64,000 nucleotides of DNA from JACVRW01 sp963739095 (lineage in GTDB: Bacteria > Actinomycetota > Thermoleophilia > Solirubrobacterales > Thermoleophilaceae). Below, in pieces: positions 49,302-58,500 of this stretch (positions are counted from its first letter, which is position 1; each line of letters starts with the position of its first letter). A program made the translations under genes and the position numbers. The notes below the pieces were generated by a model, which had not been told where the DNA came from, searched no databases, and was given only the letters and a program-made list of their open reading frames with translations. The DNA lies in NCBI GenBank assembly GCA_963739095.1, contig CAVTZF010000023.1:124001-188000 (forward strand). The letters are read 5' to 3'.

Positions 49302-52085
49302 ATGCGTATTGAAGTTCAGAGTCGCCTCCGCGCCCTGCTGGCCGGGATCGCGCTCACAGCTGCGCTGCTCCTGTGCGGGATGTTCGCCGCGCAGGCGCAG
49401 GCCATCGAGATCACCGAGTTCGAGGCGGGCGCGTTCAACGCGGACGGCACGCCGAACCTGCAGGCCGGGGCGCACCCGTTCGAGGCGCGCACGTTCTTCA
49501 AGTTCGCCGAGTCGGACAACGATGGCGTCGACTTCAACTCGGCGCCTGCCGAGAACGTCAAGGACATCGAGGTCACGCTCCCGCCGGGATTGATCGGGAA
49601 TCCTTCGGCGACGCCTCAGTGCACGGACGAGCAGCTGTTCGGAAATGCATGCCCGCCCAGCAGCCAGGTCGGCGTCACCACGCTGCGGCTCTGGCAGGGC
49701 ACCGAGCAGTTCCCGATCAGACTGCCGGTCTTCAACATGGTCCCCGACCCGGGGCAGACCGCGGACTTCGCCTTCCAGGTGATCATCGCGCCGGTGCACG
49801 TCGTCGCGACGCTCAACACCGACGGCGACTACTCGCTCAAGACGAACATCAGCGACATCTCCGAGCTCCTGCCGCTCGGGGCATCGGAGCTCTCGTTCTG
49901 GGGCGTCCCGGCAGACTCCTCCCACGACACGGCGCGCGGCGCCTGCATCAACACGGACACCGAGGACACCGAGGACACCGAGGACACCGACGGGGATGGC
50001 TTCCCCGGTCCCGGCGACGGCGTCCCCGGGCCGGGCGACGGTTTCCCCGGCCCCGGCGACGGCAACCCTCTCAACGACGACACGTGTCCCGCTGGTGGGG
50101 CCAGGAAGCCGTTCCTGACGCTGCCGTCGGTCTGCGGCGTGCCCGGGAGTGACCACCCTGCGAGCGCGCTCCTGGTCCGACCCGGGCATTGGAGCACGGC
50201 GACCTCCGCTCCGGAAGTGGCCTCCGGCTGCGAGCGCCAGCGCTTCGACTCGAACGTCGGCGTGTTCGCCGACCCGCCCGTCGCCGATTCGCCGACGGGG
50301 CTGACCGTCGACCTGCGCATCCCGCAGAACGACAACCCGGACGGGCTCGGCACGCCGCCGCTCAAGAAGACCGTCGTCCAGCTGCCGGAGGGCCTCGCGG
50401 TCTCGCCGGCCGCGGCCGATGGCCTGCAGGGCTGCACGCCGGCTCAGTTCGGCCTCGGCTCGAAGGCGGACTCGACCTGTTCCGCGGCCTCGGACATCGG
50501 CAACGTGAGCATCACGACGCCGCTGCTGTCCGACCCGATGGAGGGTGACATCTACCTGGCGCAGCCAACGGCCTCCCAGCTGCTGTCCATCTACCTGGTG
50601 GTCCGCGGTCCTGGGTTGGTCGTGAAGCTGCCCGGCTCGATCGACGCCGACCCGAACACGGGCCGGCTGACAGCGACCTTCGACAACACGCCGATGGTCC
50701 CGTTCAGCCGCTTCCTGCTCCAGTTCAAGGGCGGCACACGGGCGCCGCTCGCCACGCCGGCGAGCTGCGGTCCCAAGACCACGAACGCGAACCTGACGTC
50801 GTGGAACGGATCGATGGCTCCGGTCAACACAACGAGCACGTTCAACGTGATCGGGTGCTCCGGCGGCTTCGCCCCGGCGTACGTGGCCGGTTCCACCAAC
50901 CCGGTCGCGGGTCGGAACACCGGCTTCCTCATGCGGCTGTCGCGTCCCGACGGCCAGCAGGAGATCTCGAGGCTGGACGTTCAGCTCCCGTCCGGGCTGA
51001 CCGGCCGGCTCGCCTCGGTGCCGCTCTGCGGCGACGCGCAGGCCGCCGCCGGCAGCTGCGGGCCTGACTCCCAGGTCGGCACGACGCGCGTGTCCGCAGG
51101 TTCGGGCGCCAGCCCGTTCAACCTGGGTGGCCGCGTGTACCTGACCGGGCCGTACGCCGGAGCGCCGCTCGGGCTCTCCATCGTCGTCCCGGCGATCGCC
51201 GGACCGTTCGACCTCGGCACGGTGGTCGTGAGGGCCGCCGTCCACGTCGATCGCACGACCACCCGCCTGCGCGTGATCTCGGATCCGCTGCCCTCGATCA
51301 TCAAGGGCATTCCGCTGCGGATCAAGACAGTCGAGGTCAACCTCGACCGCGACGGCTTCATGCTCAACGGCACGAGCTGTGCGCCGAGCAGCGTGACGGC
51401 CCGGATCACGTCCACAGCAGGCGGGACCAGTGACGTGTCGTCGCGCTACCAGGTGGCCGACTGCGCGCGGCTCGGGTTCAACCCGAAGATGACGACGACG
51501 CTCACCGGCAAGAGTCAGGTCCGGCCGGGCCGGCATCCCGGCCTGAACGTCCGGCTCCAGGTCGGCCGCAACCAGGCCAACCCGCGCAAGGTCGCGCTGA
51601 CCCTGCCGAACAGCCTGGCGCTCGATGCCCAGAACCTGCCGGATCCGTGCACCCAGGCGCAGCTTGCTGCGCTGAGCTGCCCGGCCAGCAGCCAGGTGGG
51701 CACCACGAGCGCGGCCACGCCGCTGCTGTCCGAGCGGCTCCGCGGCGGCGTCTACCTCGTCGCCCGCCCGCGTGGCCTGCCCGCGCTGGCAGCGGTGCTG
51801 CGCGGCCAGCTCACCGTGGTCCTCCAGGGTGAGACGGCGATCACGCGCAAGGGTGTCCGCAACACGTTCGCGAACATCCCGGACGTGCCGATCAGCGACT
51901 TCAGGCTCAACCTGGAGAGCGGGTCGGACGGCATCCTCACCCCGGTGCGGCGCAGCCTCTGCGCCCGCAAGCACCGGGCGACCCTCGCGATGCAGGGTCA
52001 CAACGGCAAGGCGAAGAACACGACGGTCGCGCTGAAGACCCCGTGTGGCAAGGCCAGCCGTAGCAAGCGCAGCAAGAAGTCCTGA
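49302..52085 (+). CDS. Very large secreted repetitive protein, module 2
   Basis: A 927-residue exported protein, paralogue of 35453-38194. The ATG 49302 follows AGAGGAG; a GTG at 49266 overlapping the upstream stop is also in frame. The signal peptide is LRALLAGIALTAALLLCGMF with cleavage near AQA. C-P-x-S-S-Q-V-G boxes recur (CPPSSQVGVTT, CPASSQVGTTS). The core GAPLGLSIVVPAIAGPFDLG with LRVISDPLPSIIKGIPLRIK is highly similar to module 1. A Thr/Glu/Asp tandem repeat and a Gly/Pro/Asp repeat around residue 220-255 are absent from module 1. The end is a basic tail (KASRSKRSKKS) after a conserved G-x-N-G-K box. Function unknown; surface or matrix role inferred from export and repeats. Confidence 0.83.
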   Translation: MRIEVQSRLRALLAGIALTAALLLCGMFAAQAQAIEITEFEAGAFNADGTPNLQAGAHPFEARTFFKFAESDNDGVDFNSAPAENVKDIEVTLPPGLIGNPSATPQCTDEQLFGNACPPSSQVGVTTLRLWQGTEQFPIRLPVFNMVPDPGQTADFAFQVIIAPVHVVATLNTDGDYSLKTNISDISELLPLGASELSFWGVPADSSHDTARGACINTDTEDTEDTEDTDGDGFPGPGDGVPGPGDGFPGPGDGNPLNDDTCPAGGARKPFLTLPSVCGVPGSDHPASALLVRPGHWSTATSAPEVASGCERQRFDSNVGVFADPPVADSPTGLTVDLRIPQNDNPDGLGTPPLKKTVVQLPEGLAVSPAAADGLQGCTPAQFGLGSKADSTCSAASDIGNVSITTPLLSDPMEGDIYLAQPTASQLLSIYLVVRGPGLVVKLPGSIDADPNTGRLTATFDNTPMVPFSRFLLQFKGGTRAPLATPASCGPKTTNANLTSWNGSMAPVNTTSTFNVIGCSGGFAPAYVAGSTNPVAGRNTGFLMRLSRPDGQQEISRLDVQLPSGLTGRLASVPLCGDAQAAAGSCGPDSQVGTTRVSAGSGASPFNLGGRVYLTGPYAGAPLGLSIVVPAIAGPFDLGTVVVRAAVHVDRTTTRLRVISDPLPSIIKGIPLRIKTVEVNLDRDGFMLNGTSCAPSSVTARITSTAGGTSDVSSRYQVADCARLGFNPKMTTTLTGKSQVRPGRHPGLNVRLQVGRNQANPRKVALTLPNSLALDAQNLPDPCTQAQLAALSCPASSQVGTTSAATPLLSERLRGGVYLVARPRGLPALAAVLRGQLTVVLQGETAITRKGVRNTFANIPDVPISDFRLNLESGSDGILTPVRRSLCARKHRATLAMQGHNGKAKNTTVALKTPCGKASRSKRSKKS
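49956..50063 (+). repeat. In-frame tandem repeats: 9 bp x 4, then 21 bp x 3
   Basis: GACACCGAG-type units occupy 49956-49991 (four copies, encoding D-T-E). Three 21-bp units at 50001-50021, 50022-50042 and 50043-50063 encode F/V-P-G-P-G-D-G. Both are multiples of three and keep the frame of the large secreted protein. The D-x-D-G-D-G type sequence between them could bind calcium. Confidence 0.85.
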
Positions 52086-52137
52086 GCAACGTCCTCCCGG
52101 GCGCGCCGCCTAGCCGCGGCGCGCCCGGGCCGCTCAG
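52082..52137 (+). terminator. Long perfect hairpin after secreted module 2
   Basis: A 14-bp perfect GC stem (52096-52109 with 52116-52129) with a six-base loop, framed by an outer 6-bp pairing (52082-52087 with 52132-52137). It begins at the stop codon of the large secreted protein. There is no U-run, but it is well placed to end the module 2 transcript. Confidence 0.75.
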
Positions 52138-52214
52138 GCCACCTGTCGAGTAGCGTCCGGCCGATCGCCGGCGTGGCCGCCGCGCCCAGTGCGCGAGTCA
52201 TAATCCGGCAAGCC

Positions 52215-54252
52215 ATGCGGTCGCCACCCTCGGAGAGCGAGCTGGAGCGGTTCTTCGATCTCGCGCTCGACATGATGGTCATCGTCGGCCTTGACGGCTA
52301 CTTCAAGCGGGTCAACCCGGCGGTCGTGCGCACGCTTGGCTATTCGAGCCGCGAGTTGCTGTCCCGGCCATTCTTTGAGTTCCTTCACCCCGATGACGTT
52401 CAGCGCACGCGCGACGCGTTCGACGAAGTCACGACCGGCGGGAACGAGGCGATCGGATTCGAGGTCCGTTATCGCTGCGCCGACGGCTCAGTGCGTTGGA
52501 TTCAATGGAACTCGTTGAGGTTGCCCGAGCGAGGTGTCGTCTACGGCGTTGGCAGAGACGTGACCGACCGCCGGCGCGCCGACGCCGAGTTGCACGAGGC
52601 GCAGGGGATGGTCGAAGCAAGCCGCGCCGAACTCCGCGTGCTGGCCGAGGAACAGGCTGCGTTGCGGCGCGTGGCGACGCTCGTGGCGGAAGACGTCCCA
52701 GCGGGCGAGCTGTTCCGCGCCGTCGTGCGAGAGGTGGGGACGCTGCTCGGCGCCGATTTCTCGGGCGCGGTCCGCTTCGAAGACGACACCGTCGTCCCTG
52801 TCGCCGCCTGGGCCGCGGTCGGGGAACACCCGCCCGTGCCGCCCAGCTGGCCACTGCAGGCAGGGGATCCGGCGACGACGGTCGCCGAGACGAGCCAACC
52901 CGCACGCTGGGACGACTGGACGGGTGTCGAGGGCCCGCTCGCGGCGTTCATCCGAGAGATGGGCGTGCACTCCAGCGTCGGGTACCCGATCGTGTTCGGC
53001 GGCCGGGTGCGGTTCGCCCTGGCGGTCCACTCGACCCGGCCCGGGCCACTGCCCCCGGACACCGAGTCGCGCATGGCGCAGTTCACGGACCTGGTCGGCA
53101 CGGCATTTGCGAACGCCGAGGCCCGGGCCGAGGTGGCGCGGCTGGCGCGGGAGCAGGCGGCGTTGCGGCGCGTGGCGACGCTGGTCGCGCTCGAGGCGCC
53201 GCCGGCCGAGGTGTTCGCGGCGGTCGCCGAGGAGGTGGCGCGGCTGCTGGGCGTCGAGGACACGACGATCTTCCGCTACGAGGACGACTGGACCGCCACC
53301 GTGGTCGCTGACCGCGGCGAGCGTGACGTTCCCATGCCGATCGGCAGCCGCGTGTCGTTGAAGGGAGAGAGCGCGACCGCGCTTGTGCGTCGCACGGGGC
53401 GCGCGGCCCGTGTCGACGACTTCTCGGCCGCCACCGGTCCGCTCGCGGACTACACGCGCAACGCGGGCATCGGCTCGACCGTCGGCAGCCCGATCGTGGT
53501 CGACGGTCGGCTCTGGGGCGCCATGATCGCCGCGACGCGGACCGACGAGCCGATGCCTGCCGACACCGAGTCGCGCATCGAGGAGTTCACCGAGCTCGTC
53601 GCCACCGCCATCTCCAAGATGCAGGCCCGCTCGGACCTGGCCGCGTCACGTGCGCGGATCGTGGCCGCGACCGACGAGGAGCGCCGGCGAGTGGTTCGCG
53701 ATTTGCACGACGGCGCGCAGCAGCGGCTCGTCCACACGACAGTCACGCTGAAGCTGGCCCAGCGCGCCTTGCAGAACGGCGACGAGGCTGCCCCCGCCCT
53801 GGTGACCGAGGCGCTCGACCACGCCGAGCGCGCGACAGCCGAGCTGCGCGAGCTTGCCCACGGCATCCTTCCCACCGTCCTCACCGACGGCGGCCTCCGC
53901 GCGGGAGTGGAAGCCCTGGGGTCGCGGATGCCGCTGCCGGTCAAGAACGGCGTGACAGTGGGCCGGCTGCCCCGCAGCAGTCGAGGCCACCGCCTACTTC
54001 GTGGTCAGCGAGGCCTTGACCAACATCGCAAAACACGCTCGCGCCGGGTGTGCCGAGGTGACGGCGCGGATCGAGGAGGGGTCGCTGGCCATCCAGGTGA
54101 GCGACGACGGGGTGGGGGGCGCCAGGCCTGACGGCAGCGGTCTCGTTGGGCTCGCCGACCGTCTCGCGGCCCACGACGGCCTTCTACGGGTCGAGACCCC
54201 GTCCGACGGCGGCACGCTGATCACAGCGGCCATCCCCCTCGCCGGACGCTGA
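52215..54252 (+). pseudogene. PAS-GAF-GAF sensor histidine kinase, frameshifted before the ATPase domain
   Basis: A soluble kinase: PAS domain (residues about 10-125, LERFFDLALDMMVIVGLDGY, YGVGRDVTDRRRADAELHEA), two GAF domains each preceded by the same EQAALRRVATLVA helix, then HisKA_3 (RRRVVRDLHDGAQQRLVHTT). The frame is lost near 53970; reading one base on gives the HATPase (FVVSEALTNIAKHA, VSDDGVGG, GLVGLADRLAAHDG) ending at 54252. Dropping one C from the CCCC at 53970-53973 restores a continuous protein of about 678 residues. The unshifted frame stops at 54131. As both halves look well conserved, a sequence error or recent mutation is likely. CATAAT (52199-52204) lies ten bases before the ATG. 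No response regulator is adjacent. Confidence 0.8.
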
Positions 54253-54256
54253 AGCC

Positions 54257-54718
54257 CTAGTCGGAGTTCTCGCCGAGCTCCACTATGCGGGCGCGAATGC
54301 AGTTCGCGAGCTCGCGCGGATCCACCTCGAAGAGGCTGTTCGGGTCGCCCGCGGCGGCCCAGACGCGCTCGTGGTTGAGCAGCGTCTCGTCGAACAGCAC
54401 CGGCAGGTCGTGTCCGAACGGAGGCACTCCGCCGATCGCGAAGCCGGTGGCGGCGCGCACCTCGTCCGCCTTCGCCTGGCGAACCTCGGCCACGTCGAGG
54501 AGATCGGCCAGCTTGTCGGTGTCGATCCGGTGCCGTCCCGAGGCCACGCACACGACCGGATCGCCATCGGCGACGAAGACGATCGACTTCGCGATCTCGG
54601 ACTCGTCGCAGCCCACGGCGGCGGCGGCGTCCTTGACGGTGCGCGTCGAGTCGTTCAGGCGCTGAGGGTGGACCTCGATCCCGAGGTCGCGCGCGCACGC
54701 TTCGAGCCGGTCCCTCAC
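54257..54718 (-). CDS. YbaK/ProX-type aminoacyl-tRNA deacylase
   Basis: A 153-residue YbaK-fold protein that probably hydrolyses mischarged tRNAs. The start was set at GTG 54718, overlapping the stop of the wax ester synthase gene; the longer frame adds Arg-rich shadow sequence. Family features are ARDLGIEVHPQRLNDSTRTV, DESEIAKSIVFVADGDPVVC with the conserved Lys, and ATGFAIGGVPPFGH with the catalytic-loop Gly-Gly-Pro. ProRS in this window has its own editing insert, so this protein may clear other mischarged products. It is probably co-transcribed with the gene upstream of it. Confidence 0.9.
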   Translation of the reverse strand: MRDRLEACARDLGIEVHPQRLNDSTRTVKDAAAAVGCDESEIAKSIVFVADGDPVVCVASGRHRIDTDKLADLLDVAEVRQAKADEVRAATGFAIGGVPPFGHDLPVLFDETLLNHERVWAAAGDPNSLFEVDPRELANCIRARIVELGENSD

Positions 54719-56136
54719 GCCCGGACGGCCTCCTCGCCCGCGGCGAGCTCGACGCCGGCGGCCTCGGCGATCTCCTCGAGCGACTCGCGCAGATCGTCTG
54801 CGAACTCGTCGAGGTCCCACATCAGGTCCCAGTCACCGACAAGCCCGAAGTTGATCGAGCCGGCGTAGGACAGCAGGGCGATGCCGAGCGCCTGGTTCTT
54901 GGCGAGCGGGACCATCGGGAACGGATCCAGCATCCTCCTGCCGGCCAGGTAGAGGGGGAACTGCGGGCCGGGCACGTTCGTGACCACCAGGTTGAACATG
55001 CGCTGTCGCGAGACGAGCCGGGCCGCCTGTCCCATGACGGTCGGCGGCGCGAATCCGGTCAGCTCGGTGAGCACCTGCGCGCCCACGGCCTGACCGCTCG
55101 ACTTCAGGCCCTTGAGCTCCTCGCGCACGATGTCGAGGCGCGCGACGGGGTCCTGACACCAGACCGGCAGCGGGGCCATCATCGCGGCGACGCGGTTGCC
55201 GAGCGCGCCGCGCTCGACGTCGGCGCGCACGCTCACCGGGATCATCGCCTTCAGCTCGAGCCCGTCGGTGTTCTGGCCGCGCCGGCGCAGGTGCTTGCCG
55301 AGCGCGCCTGTGACCGTCGACAGCACGACGTCGTTGACGGTCCCGCCGAGCTCGTTCTTGATCGCCTTGATCTCGCCCAGGTCGGCGCGCACCCAGGTGA
55401 AGCGCCGATGCGGCCCGATCGACTGGTTGTAGGGGCTCGTGGGCGCGGGGTTGAGTCCCGCCCATGCCATCGCGCCGACGCCGACGGCGGCATCCCGCGC
55501 GCCCGCGAGGATGCGGCGCGGGCCGCGGAAGACGGCGCGCACGGAGCGAGCGACCTCGGCGGGGATGGTGGTGCGCTCGACCAGCGCCTCGCCGAGCAGC
55601 TGTACCTGCGTCGGCAGCGGCCGTGGCAGCCAGCGGTCGCCCGGGTCTGCCGGAGCGGCCGGCTCGGGGGAGGTGTCGAAGAGCACGGAGATGATGTCGA
55701 CGCCGGAGATGCCGTCAACGAGCGCGTGGTGGGTCTTCGAGAGCAGCGCGAAGCGATCGCCCTCGAGCCCGTCGACGAGCCAGATCTCCCACAGCGGCTT
55801 GTCGCGGTCGAGCTGCTGCGCGAACACGCGGCCGGCCAGCTCCTTGAGCTGATGCTCGTCGCCGGGGGCCGGGAGGGCCGTGGCGCGCACGTGATAGCGG
55901 AGGTTCAGGTGAGGGTCGTCGACCCACTTCGGGCGTCCCTGCGCGAGCGGCACGAAGGCGAGCCGCTGGCGGTAGCGCGGGACGAGATGCAGCCGCCGTT
56001 CGATCGCGTCGAGCAGCTCGTCGTAGGGGGGAGGGGACCCCTCGAAGAGCATCACCGACGCCACGTGCATGTGGGATGCGGCGTCCTCGAGATGCAGGAA
56101 GGAGGTATCGAGCGCGGTCAGGCGGTCGGAGGCCAT
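54715..56136 (-). CDS. Wax ester synthase / acyl-CoA:diacylglycerol acyltransferase (WS/DGAT)
   Basis: Makes wax esters or triacylglycerols from acyl-CoA for storage. It has 473 residues, starting MASDRLTALDTSFLHLEDAA, with the catalytic HHxxxDG in LSKTHHALVDGISGVDIISV at about residues 135-145. Further family boxes are GGTVNDVVLSTVTGAL and NLVVTNVPGPQFPLYLAG. Actinobacteria often carry many copies; whether wax or TAG is made is not readable. TAGTTT lies six bases before the ATG on the minus strand. The stop overlaps ybaK by four bases. Confidence 0.94.
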   Translation of the reverse strand: MASDRLTALDTSFLHLEDAASHMHVASVMLFEGSPPPYDELLDAIERRLHLVPRYRQRLAFVPLAQGRPKWVDDPHLNLRYHVRATALPAPGDEHQLKELAGRVFAQQLDRDKPLWEIWLVDGLEGDRFALLSKTHHALVDGISGVDIISVLFDTSPEPAAPADPGDRWLPRPLPTQVQLLGEALVERTTIPAEVARSVRAVFRGPRRILAGARDAAVGVGAMAWAGLNPAPTSPYNQSIGPHRRFTWVRADLGEIKAIKNELGGTVNDVVLSTVTGALGKHLRRRGQNTDGLELKAMIPVSVRADVERGALGNRVAAMMAPLPVWCQDPVARLDIVREELKGLKSSGQAVGAQVLTELTGFAPPTVMGQAARLVSRQRMFNLVVTNVPGPQFPLYLAGRRMLDPFPMVPLAKNQALGIALLSYAGSINFGLVGDWDLMWDLDEFADDLRESLEEIAEAAGVELAAGEEAVRA

Positions 56137-56163
56137 GCGTCCAAACTAGCGCAGGCGCTGCAC

Positions 56164-57237
56164 TCAGAGCGACAGGCTCATCTGACCGGCAGGCACGGGC
56201 GCCCTGAGCGGCTCGCGCTCGTCGAGGCCGGCCACGCGCACGCCCAGCAGCCGCACCGGCCGGCGCGGATCGAGCCGGCGAAGGAGCTCGAGCGCGACAG
56301 CGCCGACGGTCGCGCTGTCGTTGACTGCGATATCGAGCGTGCGCGCCCTGGTGAGCGTCGTGAAGTCGGCGTAGCGGAGCTTGATGCCGATCGTGCGGCC
56401 GCGCCGCTCCTCGCGCTCGAGCGTCTCGCAGAGCTGTGCCGTCAGGCGCTCCAGCACCGGCTCCAGGTCAGCCAGGCCGCGCAGGTCGTAGTCGAAGGTC
56501 GTCTCCCGCGATTCCGACTTGGCGACGCGCACCGTCTCGATGCTGCGGTCGTCCTCGAAGCGGGCGAGCGCGGCCAGGTGCGGCCCGAGCCGCCTCCCAA
56601 ACCACTCGATCAGGCTGGCGTCGGGAGTCGCTCCGAGGGCGCCGAGCGTGGTCACGCCGAGCCGCTCCAGGCGGGCGACGGTCTTCGGGCCGATCCCTGG
56701 CACCAGGCCGGGCGACGTATCGGCGAAGCGCTCGCGTGCCTGCTCGGCGCTCAGCTCGACGAAGCCGTCGGGCTTATCGGCATCAGAGGCGACCTTCGCC
56801 ACGAGCTTGTTCGGCCCGATCCCGACCGAGCAGACGAGCCCGGTCTCCGCCCTGATCGCCTCCTTGACCCGGCGCGCGGCCGAGCGCGGCCGCTCCAGTC
56901 CGGTGAGGTCGAGGTAGGCCTCGTCGAGGCCGACCGACTCGACGAGCTCGACGTGCGCGCGCAGCACGCTGTGGACCTCGCGCGAACGCGCGCGGTAGTG
57001 CTCGAAGTCAGGCGGGAGGAAGGTCGCCTCGGGACACAGCCGCCGGGCGCGCTCGGCCGGGGTCGCCGAGAAGATGCCGTACTTGCGGGCCTCGTAGCTC
57101 GCCGTCGTGACCACCGCCCGCGGGCCGCTGCCGGCTACGACAACGGGCAGCCCCTGCAGCTCCGGCCGGCGCTGCAGCTCGACGCTCACGTAGAAGGCGT
57201 CCATGTCGATATGTGCGTAGACGTGAGGCCAGCCCAC
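56164..57237 (-). CDS. dinB: DNA polymerase IV (Y family)
   Basis: Error-prone translesion polymerase. It has 357 residues from GTG 57237, with YAHIDMDAFYVSVELQRRPE (metal Asp), ESVGLDEAYLDLTGLERPRS (catalytic Asp-Glu), CSVGIGPNKLVAKVASDADK and the helix-hairpin-helix GLVPGIGPKTVARLERLGVT. The C-terminus QMSLSL is a beta-clamp-binding peptide of the Q-x-x-L-x-L type, so the protein is complete. TACGCT lies nine bases before the start on the minus strand. No LexA-type operator was noticed. Confidence 0.96.
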   Translation of the reverse strand: MGWPHVYAHIDMDAFYVSVELQRRPELQGLPVVVAGSGPRAVVTTASYEARKYGIFSATPAERARRLCPEATFLPPDFEHYRARSREVHSVLRAHVELVESVGLDEAYLDLTGLERPRSAARRVKEAIRAETGLVCSVGIGPNKLVAKVASDADKPDGFVELSAEQARERFADTSPGLVPGIGPKTVARLERLGVTTLGALGATPDASLIEWFGRRLGPHLAALARFEDDRSIETVRVAKSESRETTFDYDLRGLADLEPVLERLTAQLCETLEREERRGRTIGIKLRYADFTTLTRARTLDIAVNDSATVGAVALELLRRLDPRRPVRLLGVRVAGLDEREPLRAPVPAGQMSLSL

Positions 57238-57289
57238 GGCACTTCAAGCGTACGTCGCGGCGGGGACGCCAACCGCACGCGCCTCCGCC

Positions 57290-58423
57290 TCAGGTGCCGA
57301 ACCAGCGCGCGCGGCGACTGGAGCCGAAGTGCTCCTTCTCAGCGACCAGGGCCGCGGACGGTGCGTTGAAGCTTCCCGTCTTGGTGGGGCCGGAGAGGAA
57401 GTCGATGTCCACCCGCCCGACGCGTCCACCGCCGAACTCGATGTAGCAGGAGCCGCGCCCGTCGTAGGGGCCGGGGCGCTCGCTGTCGCGCAGCTCGGCG
57501 ATCAGCTGCCGCGCGACGACGCGAGCGGCGCCCTCGGCGAACACCCCCGCCTTCGGCACACCGGCCGTCGCGACGTCGCCGACCGCATACACACCGGGGT
57601 AGCGGGTCCGCAGTGTGGCCGAGTCGACGGGCACGTACCCGTCCTCGGTCATGCCACTGGCGACCACCACGTCGGGAGCACAGTGCTTGGGCACGCCGAG
57701 GAAGAGCTCGAACGGCAGCTCGGTGCCGTCGTCGAGCGCCGCGACGCTGCGCCCGGGATCTACCGAGCTGATGCGGCGGCCGGGGATGAAGGTGATGCCC
57801 CGCTGCGCGAACTCCGACTCGAGCGCGGTGGATGTGTCGGGCGACGGCGGCACCGGCCGTCCGAGCGGGAGGACGAACGAGATCTCACAGTTGTCTCTCA
57901 CTCCGCGCGCCGTCAGCGCGTCGTCAAGAAGCAGCGCGCACTCGCTCGGCGCGGGAGGGCACTTGTAGGGCGCGCCGCACACGCCGACGACCACGCGGCC
58001 TTCCGAGAACGTCGGGACGAGCTCGGCCAACCGCTCCGCGCCGGGCTCGGTGTAGAACTCGTTTCCACCATCGGCTAGGCCGGGTGTGGCGTCGAAGTCG
58101 TAGTCGGCGCCGAGCGCGACGACGAGCACGTCGGCCTCATGGGCTCCCGCGTCCGTGGTCACCCGCCGCGTCTCGGGATCGATCGCAGTGATCGTCTCCT
58201 GCAAGAACTGCACGCCGGGCTTCGTGATGTCGCGGTAGGGCAGCCGCACCGCGTCGGGCGTCGTGCGACCGAACATCACGTCGAGCTTCGAGAAGCCGAA
58301 GACGAACGCGTCGCTCTTGTCGATCAGCGTCACCTCGAGGTCGGCGCCGAACGCCTCCGAAAGCATGGTGCTCAGCTCGAGCCCGCCGAATCCCGCCCCG
58401 AGAATGAGTACGCGGCTGCTCAT
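57290..58423 (-). CDS. FAD-dependent pyridine nucleotide-disulfide oxidoreductase, sulfide:quinone reductase-like
   Basis: A 377-residue flavoprotein: N-terminal FAD Rossmann motif VLILGAGFGGLELSTML, a second binding site VLVVALGADYD, and a C-terminal FAD Asp in GVYAVGDVATAGVPKAGVFA. GVCGAPYKCPPAPSECALLL, with three Cys, resembles the sulfide:quinone oxidoreductase/flavocytochrome c sulfide dehydrogenase group, and another Cys occurs in PKHCAPDVV. Sulfide oxidation is possible, but NADH dehydrogenase-2-like roles are not excluded. The ATG is preceded by TATGGT six bases upstream. It is divergent from the next VOC gene. Confidence 0.85.
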   Translation of the reverse strand: MSSRVLILGAGFGGLELSTMLSEAFGADLEVTLIDKSDAFVFGFSKLDVMFGRTTPDAVRLPYRDITKPGVQFLQETITAIDPETRRVTTDAGAHEADVLVVALGADYDFDATPGLADGGNEFYTEPGAERLAELVPTFSEGRVVVGVCGAPYKCPPAPSECALLLDDALTARGVRDNCEISFVLPLGRPVPPSPDTSTALESEFAQRGITFIPGRRISSVDPGRSVAALDDGTELPFELFLGVPKHCAPDVVVASGMTEDGYVPVDSATLRTRYPGVYAVGDVATAGVPKAGVFAEGAARVVARQLIAELRDSERPGPYDGRGSCYIEFGGGRVGRVDIDFLSGPTKTGSFNAPSAALVAEKEHFGSSRRARWFGT

Positions 58424-58500
58424 CGAGCGACCATATCCGGTCTCGCGCCACGCCTGCTACGCGTTCCGGCTTCCGGCCGCCCACTAGATTCCCCCTTTCC

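Noticed and set aside
49956..50063. Possible CRISPR-like array
   Set aside because: Units are contiguous without unique spacers, in frame and within a coding region; they are protein repeats.
48954..52001. Minus-strand open frame of about 1000 codons opposite the module 2 large protein
   Set aside because: Arg/Val/Asp/Ala-rich composition with no domain, lying exactly antisense to a well-supported exported protein. It is a GC-skew shadow.
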